Shown: piece after piece, positions 53,356 to 60,079 of the stretch
Numbering within the stretch: position 1 is the first letter of the stretch
Layout of the letters: each line of letters begins with the position of its first letter
Assembly (NCBI RefSeq): GCF_003999975.1
Contig: NZ_RJAC01000030.1
Location: 24,080 to 88,079, forward strand
DNA from: Actinoplanes solisilvae
Lineage (GTDB): Bacteria > Actinomycetota > Actinomycetes > Mycobacteriales > Micromonosporaceae
Direction: 5' to 3'
DNA length: 64,000 bases
The notes under the pieces: model-generated
The model's database searches: none
Seen by the model: only the letters and a program-made list of their open reading frames with translations
What the model was told of the DNA's origin: nothing
Translations under genes and position numbers: made by a program

Positions 53356-54248
53356 AGACCTACGCCGCGGCCCTCGCCGACCTGCCCGAATCGCGCGAGA
53401 TCGAGGACGTGGGCGAAGACGTCGCCGCGGAGAACCCGCCGCCGGTGACCGTGCGGCCCGACCCCTACCTGCCCAGCCCCGACCTCGTACGCGTCGTCGA
53501 CCTGGCGATCGCCCTGGGCCGCCCGCTGCTACTGCAGGGCGAGCCCGGTTGCGGCAAGACCCGGCTGGCCCACGCGGTGGCCTACGCGCTCGAGATGCCG
53601 CTCGAGGTCGCCTATGTGAAGTCGACCAGCAGCGCCCAGGACCTGCTCTATCGATACGACGCGGTGCGGCGCCTCTACGACTCGCAGCTGCACGATCCGA
53701 AGGCCCGGGACGCGGCCAATTACCTGACCTACGGCCCGCTGGGCCGGGCGATCATCCGCGCCGGGCACGGACGCCGCTCGGCCGTGCTGATCGACGAGAT
53801 CGACAAGGCCGACCTCGACTTCCCCAACGATCTGCTCTGGGAACTCGACCGGATGGAGTTCACCGTCCCCGAGGTCCCCGGCCTCACCCACCGGGCCGAC
53901 ACACCTCGCCCGTTCGTGGTGATCACCCACAACGAGGAGAAGCCCTTACCGCCGGCGTTCCTGCGTCGCTGCGTCTTCCACTACCTCGAGTTCCCCGACC
54001 CGTCCGAGGCCGAGAAGATCCTGCGCCTGCACGGCATCGACGACGAGATGTCGGCGGCGGCGGTCGACGCGATCAACGAACTCCGCAAGTTCGACCTGGC
54101 CAAGCGGCCCGGCCTGGCCGAGCTGATCGACTGGGTCCGGTACGAGGAGTCCCGCGGCGTCTCCCCAGCCGAGCTGGCCGCCTATCCCGACGTCGAGGCG
54201 CTGCTCAAGGACCGCTCCGATCAGCAACGCGCGCGGGCCCAACCGTGA
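53352..54248 (+). CDS. MoxR-family AAA+ ATPase
   Basis: 298 residues from GTG 53352. Walker A GEPGCGKT (63-70), Walker B VLIDEIDKAD (Asp148, Glu149), a sensor-1 region ITHNEEKPLPPAFLRRC with the arginine finger, and a lid domain are present. MoxR ATPases remodel partner proteins, generally together with a vWA protein. The next gene encodes just such a partner with a 4-nt overlap, and the preceding gene also overlaps, so all are made stoichiometrically. Confidence 0.93.
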   Translation: MKTYAAALADLPESREIEDVGEDVAAENPPPVTVRPDPYLPSPDLVRVVDLAIALGRPLLLQGEPGCGKTRLAHAVAYALEMPLEVAYVKSTSSAQDLLYRYDAVRRLYDSQLHDPKARDAANYLTYGPLGRAIIRAGHGRRSAVLIDEIDKADLDFPNDLLWELDRMEFTVPEVPGLTHRADTPRPFVVITHNEEKPLPPAFLRRCVFHYLEFPDPSEAEKILRLHGIDDEMSAAAVDAINELRKFDLAKRPGLAELIDWVRYEESRGVSPAELAAYPDVEALLKDRSDQQRARAQP

Positions 54249-55399
54249 CCGTCTTCGTCCAGACCCTCTACCAGCAGCTGCGGCGCCGCGGATTCGCGAT
54301 CGGCCCGGCCGAGTACGAGGCCGTCCGTACCGCGCTCCGGGAGGGCTTCGGCTGGTCCTCCTCGGAAGACCTGCGCGCCGTGGTGGTGGCGCTGTGGGCC
54401 GGCTCCCGCGACGAACAGACCGTCGTGCGGACGCTCTTCGACCAGCACGTCGACGTTGACTGGTGGCGGACCGACGAGCCGTCCCCCACGCCTGCCGCCA
54501 CCGGCGAGACCACCGACTACCCGTCCCCGGAACCTCCCGCCATCCCGGCCGGAGGTGACCCGGCACCTCCGCCCCAAGCCACATCGGTCGGACGGCTTCC
54601 CGCCCTGCGCTCCGACCGTCGGCCCGGCGTCGGGCGCCGTCACATCTTCCTCTCGCACCATCCGGTCAACCAACGAGCGGTGGCCCAGGCCTGGCGCCGG
54701 CTGCGCTGGCCGGTGCGGGAAGGGCCTCGTACGGAACTGGACGTGGACGCGACAGTGCGGGAGCGGATCCGCAGCGCGGTGGTGACGGCGCCGGTGCTGC
54801 GGCCCGCGCGTGTCAACCGGGCCGAGGTGTTGCTTCTCATCGACCGGCTCGGATCGATGGCCCCCTTCTCCGCGTACGTCTCGGAGGTCTGCCGGACGAT
54901 CGGCCAGGCCGGACGGCTCGGGAGGGTGACGACGCTCTACTTCCACGACAGCCCGGTCGCCGGCACCGACCCCGCCCTGCTCGACCCGCTCGGCGGGTCA
55001 CTGTTCCCCGCACTCGACCCGATTCTGGGCGACATACCGCCGCTCGCGCCCGACGCGGTGATGAGCGACCCCAGCCTGACGACCCCGGTGAGCGGGCAGC
55101 GAACGATCGCCGCGCAGGGCGCCCGCCCCGCCGTGGTCGTGATCAGCGACGGCGGGGCCGCCCGAGGACGCTACGACCTGCTGCGCCTGCTCGACACGGC
55201 CGCCTTCCTCAAGGGGCTGCGGCGCCGGCGGGCCCGGGTGGCCTGGCTCAACCCGATGCCGCCGGACAGCTGGGCCAGCACCACGGCGGCGGCGATCGCC
55301 CGGCACGTGCCGATGTTCCCGATGACCGAACGAGGGATGCACCGGGCGGTCGACGTCCTGCGAGGACATCCGGCCACGGTCGAGCGGCCACTGCGATGA
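54245..55399 (+). CDS. vWA-domain (CoxE / SAV_2336-like) partner of MoxR
   Basis: 384 residues from GTG 54245. A helical N-terminus (FVQTLYQQLRRRGFAIGPAEYEAV) and a Pro-rich linker (about 75-115) precede the vWA domain (about 190-375). The metal site reads DRLGSM (Asp200 to Ser204): the first Ser of DxSxS is Leu, so metal binding may be altered. TLYFHDSPV and VVVISDGGAARG are further vWA signs. Members of this group accompany MoxR ATPases in predicted conflict operons. It overlaps both neighbours by 4 nt. Confidence 0.85.
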   Translation: MTVFVQTLYQQLRRRGFAIGPAEYEAVRTALREGFGWSSSEDLRAVVVALWAGSRDEQTVVRTLFDQHVDVDWWRTDEPSPTPAATGETTDYPSPEPPAIPAGGDPAPPPQATSVGRLPALRSDRRPGVGRRHIFLSHHPVNQRAVAQAWRRLRWPVREGPRTELDVDATVRERIRSAVVTAPVLRPARVNRAEVLLLIDRLGSMAPFSAYVSEVCRTIGQAGRLGRVTTLYFHDSPVAGTDPALLDPLGGSLFPALDPILGDIPPLAPDAVMSDPSLTTPVSGQRTIAAQGARPAVVVISDGGAARGRYDLLRLLDTAAFLKGLRRRRARVAWLNPMPPDSWASTTAAAIARHVPMFPMTERGMHRAVDVLRGHPATVERPLR

Positions 55400-57696
55400 G
55401 CCGGGACCTGGCCGACGAGCCGCTGGAGGCGGTACGAAGCCGCTACGGCGACGTATTCGTCAGCTTCGCCGCCCACGCGGCCCTGCCCGTGGTGCTCAAC
55501 CCCGAACTGATCCACCTGCTGCGGGTCAACTACTTCCTCGACCCGCCCGAACAACTGCCCTACACGGCCGAGGCGTCGCTGATCTTCTCACCGTTGTGCG
55601 ACGAGATCGACGAGGCGACCTACGTGATGGCGCCCGAACTGCGCGACAAGCTCCTCGAACATCTGGTGGCCGAGCACGGGATCCAACGGCTGCGCGACGT
55701 GGCCGGCATGCTGTGGGAATACGGCCTTCGCGGCACGCCGTGGGACAGCCGGCCCGGGCTGGCCGAGGCCCAGCAGCTGACGGCGATGAACTTCCTCGAC
55801 CCGGTGGCGGCCGAGAGCTGGCTGTCCGAGGCCGAGGCGGCGCGTCGCGGTGAGGCCGCCGACGACCGATGGTTCGTGGCATTGCGCCGCGAACTGGCCG
55901 ACCGGGCCGCAGCGGTGGCCCGAGCCGAGCAGCCGATTCTCCCGGTCCTCGCCGAGCTGGCGATCAGCCTCACGGCACTGTTGCCGGATCCCAACGATGC
56001 TCTTCTCGCCGGCACGGGTCCGATGCCGACGTCGGAACTGTCGTGGACCACGATCCTCAACGCCGCGTGGCGCGAGGGTCGCATCAGGGAGGTGTTCCGT
56101 TCGATCTCACGGCTGGACGGCGCGCCCGGCGTCATGCCGCTACGGGACGCGGTGCGAGCCTTCTGGATTCGCCTGCGACCGGCGCTGTTGATTGACGACC
56201 TGGTCAACGATCCGCCCGCGGGCTGGGAGGACCTGAGCCGTGCGCCGGCGACGGTGTCGGCCGCGGCCCAGGCTCTGTGCAGGGTCGAGCCGGGAGGCGC
56301 GCTTGGCTTCGCCGTAGCGCCCCGGGCAGTGCTCTCCCTGGGCGTGCATGCCTTGCGAACGGCGGACTTCGGATCAGGCCGAATGTCGGTCAGGGTGGAC
56401 ATCAATGTGTCGAACATCCCTGGCCTGAGGGTTGCAAGTTTCGCGCCGGATGTCGGCTTCTTACCGAAGCCGTTGCCGATCGTCCCGGCGGAGCCGCCCG
56501 ACCTGGTCGGGCGGAGAGTCTTCGTGCTCGGTCCGTCCCCGGAACACGACGACGCTGATCTTGTACTGGAGGGCGCGCCCATGGGTTATCGGGTGCAGCC
56601 GGGCGAGATCATCGGCGTCCGCGGAGACCGCCTGATTCATGACTGTCTCGCCGTGCCGAGCAATCGCGGATCGCCGGTGGTGGACATCGCGACGGGCCAG
56701 GTCCTGGGCATCCATCTGAACTCCGAGGCGGCGAACGCCTGGGATGGCATCTCCGCAAGCGAAGCCCTCATCCTGAACGCCACTATGGTCGCCGACCTGA
56801 CTCAGCAGGTCGATCCCATACCCGCATTCGGCCAGGAGCTCGCCGATCCAGGAACCTGGACCAACCCCTTCGCCATGCATGGCGTCGCCGACCCAGACCT
56901 GTACGTCGACGTCGGCGGATCCGGGCGCGCGTTTCACGAGTTCCAGTCCACTGTGCGGACGGCGAAGGACGTCGCGAAGGGATTCTTCGTCGTGGTCCAC
57001 GGCAGGGGCGGGACCGGCAAGTCCACCCTGATCCACCGCTGCATCCAATACCTGCAGCAGGTGCTCGCCGGTGAAGGCCGGCGTTTCGTCACGCTGGACT
57101 TGGGAAGAAGGCCGCTCTCGCCGTCGAGATCGATTTCGGAGAGGATCGACCTCATTCTTGATTGGATCGCTTACGAGCTTGATGCCGAAGGCATCATCGA
57201 ATTGGACGACAACGCCGACGCCGCCCGGCGACACGCCTCGCTCAGCCGCATGCACCTGGGCGACGTCACCGCGATCATTCGGCTTCCCCCATCCGACGAC
57301 CTGACCATCGAGCTCGGCCAGTTGGCCCGCCTGGCGGGACCGAACGTTGTGATGTTCGGCGAGACCTTCTACTCCGGCGTGGAGCTCGAGGACGCCCTGT
57401 ACAGGTCTCGGGTGCCGACACTCCTGCTTGAGTTGCTGCCGCTGACCCCCGGCGATGCCCTGCTGTTCGTCGAAGATCGCCTCGGCCGCGCTGGGCCGGG
57501 CGCCGTGCCGCCGCTGGAGGCCGGCACGATCGAGCGTGTGGTCAATGCCCGGGAGACCACGGTCGCAGATCTGCAACGACTGCTCCACGACGTCTATGAA
57601 TACATGCACAACCGGGAGACCAGCCGGTCTGAGATCACCTACGACAACATCACCGACTACTACTTCCGGAGAGCGTCTGTTCACCGGGAGGATTGA
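55396..57696 (+). CDS. vWA-MoxR-associated protein: N-terminal conserved domain, degenerate trypsin fold, P-loop NTPase
   Basis: 766 residues. Residues about 8-160 (FVSFAAHAALPVVLNPELIHLL, LLEHLVAEHGIQRLRDVA) resemble the N-terminal domain of proteins found beside MoxR/vWA pairs in cyanobacteria and actinobacteria. Residues about 300-470 look like a trypsin fold: GFAVAPRAVLSLGVHAL with His318, and SNRGSPV with Ser426. The usual NHH block is altered, so activity is uncertain. From about 515 on, a P-loop NTPase follows with Walker A GRGGTGKS (536-543). Base composition becomes visibly less GC-rich after about nt 56270, consistent with a swapped C-terminal module. Confidence 0.75.
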   Translation: MSRDLADEPLEAVRSRYGDVFVSFAAHAALPVVLNPELIHLLRVNYFLDPPEQLPYTAEASLIFSPLCDEIDEATYVMAPELRDKLLEHLVAEHGIQRLRDVAGMLWEYGLRGTPWDSRPGLAEAQQLTAMNFLDPVAAESWLSEAEAARRGEAADDRWFVALRRELADRAAAVARAEQPILPVLAELAISLTALLPDPNDALLAGTGPMPTSELSWTTILNAAWREGRIREVFRSISRLDGAPGVMPLRDAVRAFWIRLRPALLIDDLVNDPPAGWEDLSRAPATVSAAAQALCRVEPGGALGFAVAPRAVLSLGVHALRTADFGSGRMSVRVDINVSNIPGLRVASFAPDVGFLPKPLPIVPAEPPDLVGRRVFVLGPSPEHDDADLVLEGAPMGYRVQPGEIIGVRGDRLIHDCLAVPSNRGSPVVDIATGQVLGIHLNSEAANAWDGISASEALILNATMVADLTQQVDPIPAFGQELADPGTWTNPFAMHGVADPDLYVDVGGSGRAFHEFQSTVRTAKDVAKGFFVVVHGRGGTGKSTLIHRCIQYLQQVLAGEGRRFVTLDLGRRPLSPSRSISERIDLILDWIAYELDAEGIIELDDNADAARRHASLSRMHLGDVTAIIRLPPSDDLTIELGQLARLAGPNVVMFGETFYSGVELEDALYRSRVPTLLLELLPLTPGDALLFVEDRLGRAGPGAVPPLEAGTIERVVNARETTVADLQRLLHDVYEYMHNRETSRSEITYDNITDYYFRRASVHRED

Positions 57697-57753
57697 ACCG
57701 CCGGCATGGCCACTTTCCCAGCCCGGCGAGCCTGCGGCAGCCCTGACCCGGGC

Positions 57754-57766
57754 GGACGGACCGTCC
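57754..57766. promoter_or_regulatory. GGACGG-A-CCGTCC palindrome between the conflict locus and the sigma factor
   Basis: A perfect 13-bp palindrome lies about 60 bp beyond the last gene of the locus and before the sigma factor start at 57827. It may be an operator or part of a transcript end. No poly-T follows. Confidence 0.35.
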
Positions 57767-57826
57767 CATCTTCCCTTGCTGAAGCGGTGCCGCTAAATTC
57801 AGGCGCGTGAATGTGGCGGACTTGCG

Positions 57827-58426
57827 ATGAACCATTCGGGCCGGCTTGCCGCAACATCGCCCGGGCGACCGGTTCCCGACGCGCTGGCGCCGCTCGCGCT
57901 GGCCGCCGGCCGGGGTGATCGGGACGCGCTGACTGAGCTGATCCGGGCCACCCAGCACGACGTCGTGCGCTTCCTCGGCACGTTGGCACCGGCGACCGAG
58001 GTGGAGGATCTGGCTCAGGAGACCTACCTGCGGGCCGTTCGCGCGCTGCCCGAGTTCGCCGGTCGCTCCACGGTGCGCACCTGGCTGTTCTCGATCGCGC
58101 GCCGAGCGGCGGCCGACCACGTCCGCCGGGCGGTTCGGCGGCCCCGATCGGCCACCGTGCCCGACTGGGAGTCGAGTGCCGAGCGGGCCGACCCGCACGG
58201 CCGGCCGCGTTTCGAGGAACAGCACGCCCTCATCGAGCTGGTCCGCGGGCTGGCCGAGGAGCGGCGCGAGGCTTTCGTGCTGACCCAGGTGGCGGGTCTG
58301 TCCTACGCGGAGGCAGCCGAGATCTGCGGCTGCCCGGTCGGCACGATCCGGTCGCGGGTCGCCCGCGCCCGCGAAGACCTGGTCGTTGCACTGCGGGACA
58401 GAAGCGACCGCCGCCGAGCGGGCTGA
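57827..58426 (+). CDS. ECF RNA polymerase sigma factor (SigC-like)
   Basis: 199 residues. Region 2 is EVEDLAQETYLRAVRALPEFAG with STVRTWLFSIARRAAADHVRR. Region 4 is ERREAFVLTQVAGLSYAEAAEICGCPVGTIRSRVARARE. Both are complete, so it should direct polymerase to its own promoters. No anti-sigma gene adjoins it on this strand, as in SigC-type factors. It converges on the nickel/cobalt exporter gene with only 14 nt between stops. The signal it answers is unknown. Confidence 0.92.
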   Translation: MNHSGRLAATSPGRPVPDALAPLALAAGRGDRDALTELIRATQHDVVRFLGTLAPATEVEDLAQETYLRAVRALPEFAGRSTVRTWLFSIARRAAADHVRRAVRRPRSATVPDWESSAERADPHGRPRFEEQHALIELVRGLAEERREAFVLTQVAGLSYAEAAEICGCPVGTIRSRVARAREDLVVALRDRSDRRRAG

Positions 58427-58440
58427 GGTACGGCCGCGCG

Positions 58441-59208
58441 TCAGCTCACCGAGGCCAGATGGACCGCGGCGACGGTGACCAGGCCTGCCCCGAAGATGGT
58501 GATGCCGCCGGCGGCCAGGAGCGGGGTCACGCGGCTGGCCATCTGGAGCACCGCGCGGGAGCGGACGCTGCGGCTGACCAGGGAGCTGCCGGCCACGGCC
58601 AGGGTGCCCACGCCGAACAGGACTACGGCCATGCCGATGCCGAAGGTCAGCACGAGCAGCAGCGCGAAGCCGGCGCGGCCCAGGAACAGGCCGGTGGCCA
58701 GCACCAGGAACGCCGCGGGCGACGGGGTCAGACCGCCCGAGATGCCGAGCAGCAGCAGACCGGGCCGCTTGGTGTCGTCATGGGTATGCGTGTGCGAATG
58801 GCCGTGGTCGTGCGAATGCCCATGAGAATGGTCGTGGGAATGGGAGTGCGAATGGCCGGTCAGGTGGCGGCGTAGCATCCAGGCCCCGGTCGCGACCACG
58901 ATCACGCCGGCGGCGATCTGGAGCCAGGTGGTGAGCTGCTCCATGCGTACGAAATCGGAAAGGGACAGGAACGTCCACGCGACGCCGATCACCAGCACCG
59001 AGATGGTGTGCATGGCGGCGACCGAGCCTCCGAGCCAGGCGGCGTCACGGATACGGCCGCGTGAACCGGCCAGGTAGGCGGCGGCCAGCGTCTTGCCGTG
59101 CCCGGGGGCCAGGGCATGACCGGCGCCGGCGAGGAACGCGAAGACGAACGCCAGCGGCGGCACGCCGGGCAGGTTGATGATGTCCTGCATGCGGTCGGCG
59201 AAGTTCAT
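58441..59208 (-). CDS. Nickel/cobalt efflux-type transporter with His-rich loop (RcnA/NicO family)
   Basis: 255 residues from ATG 59208, which overlaps the upstream stop by 4 nt. Six or seven membrane helices include GAGHALAPGHGKTLAAAYLAGS, the metal-binding motif of RcnA/NicO proteins. A cytoplasmic loop at about residues 119-146 is built of HS/HD/HG/HT dipeptides, with more than a dozen histidines. Such loops bind Ni or Co. The protein most likely exports surplus metal, or delivers it to an enzyme. The window also holds an ECF importer for the same metals at 37.9 kb. Confidence 0.87.
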   Translation of the reverse strand: MNFADRMQDIINLPGVPPLAFVFAFLAGAGHALAPGHGKTLAAAYLAGSRGRIRDAAWLGGSVAAMHTISVLVIGVAWTFLSLSDFVRMEQLTTWLQIAAGVIVVATGAWMLRRHLTGHSHSHSHDHSHGHSHDHGHSHTHTHDDTKRPGLLLLGISGGLTPSPAAFLVLATGLFLGRAGFALLLVLTFGIGMAVVLFGVGTLAVAGSSLVSRSVRSRAVLQMASRVTPLLAAGGITIFGAGLVTVAAVHLASVS

Positions 59209-59891
59209 GCCGTCACCCGCCGGCGGCGCAGGAGGACGAGGCACGCGGCGACGGCCAGGAGGACGGCTCCGATGACCGCGGCGAGCTGCCAGAGGGCGCT
59301 GCGCCCGGGGGCGGTGGTCGACGGGGCGCCGACCAGTGTCCAGGCGTGCGATTCCGTGGCGCTGTCGTAGACGGCGCGCTGCCCGGACGGGCCGGTGGCG
59401 AGCGCGCGGTAGGCGGGATTGAGGTCGGTCAGCATCCGTACGCCGATGGTGGCCGTTGCGACCGGACCGGGGCAGACGTAGTCGACCGTCGCGCCCTTGA
59501 GGGCCAGCGCGTGGATCGGCTCGACGTCGCCGGTGCAGGGCCGCGCGTCGGCGCCCGTGACGGTGATGCGGTCGAGCAGGTAGCCGGTGAACTTCGCCGA
59601 CGAGCCCACGACGCCCGGGTCGGTGTAGCGGTAGTCGACCGTACCGTCGGCCTTGGCCCGCTCGCCGGGCAGCAGCCCGAGGGAGACGCCGAGCAGGGTG
59701 AGGTCGTCCGGACCACCGACCCGCCAGGTGACCTGCACGTGGTCGGGCCGCTGCCCGTCGGGGGTGATGGCCACCGTCTGCGGGTCGCCGAAGGGATGCG
59801 CCGCCGCCGGGCTCGGCGCGAGGGCGGCCGAGCCGGTGGCGATCCCGACGACCGCGAGGGTCGCCAGCGCGCGGCTGGTGTGAGAGGGCAC
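59205..59891 (-). CDS. Exported membrane-anchored partner of the nickel/cobalt transporter
   Basis: 228 residues. A signal peptide (LATLAVVGIATGSAALAPSPAAA) gives a mature N-terminus beginning HPFGDPQTV, so a histidine lies at or near the new amino end. The middle is a beta-rich extracytoplasmic domain. A C-terminal helix (LWQLAAVIGAVLLAVAACLVLL) and RRRR anchor it in the membrane. It is coupled to the transporter by a 4-nt overlap, a pairing that suggests metal delivery or sensing outside the cell. I know no characterised family with this build. Confidence 0.7.
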   Translation of the reverse strand: MPSHTSRALATLAVVGIATGSAALAPSPAAAHPFGDPQTVAITPDGQRPDHVQVTWRVGGPDDLTLLGVSLGLLPGERAKADGTVDYRYTDPGVVGSSAKFTGYLLDRITVTGADARPCTGDVEPIHALALKGATVDYVCPGPVATATIGVRMLTDLNPAYRALATGPSGQRAVYDSATESHAWTLVGAPSTTAPGRSALWQLAAVIGAVLLAVAACLVLLRRRRVTA

Positions 59892-60079
59892 GGAACTTTG
59901 CTCCTGTGATGCTGTGCTGGTCGAGCGGACGGTGCTGGTGACGCCAAACGGTGCCCAGTCTGGCCCGGTCCGGGTGCACGCCGAGGTCGTACCGAGTGAT
60001 CTTGAAGAGGCGGCCGCGTGAACATCAGGGGCCTTCCCCGGCGCGACTATGGGATCTAGCCTCTGACCTTGGGGGGACC

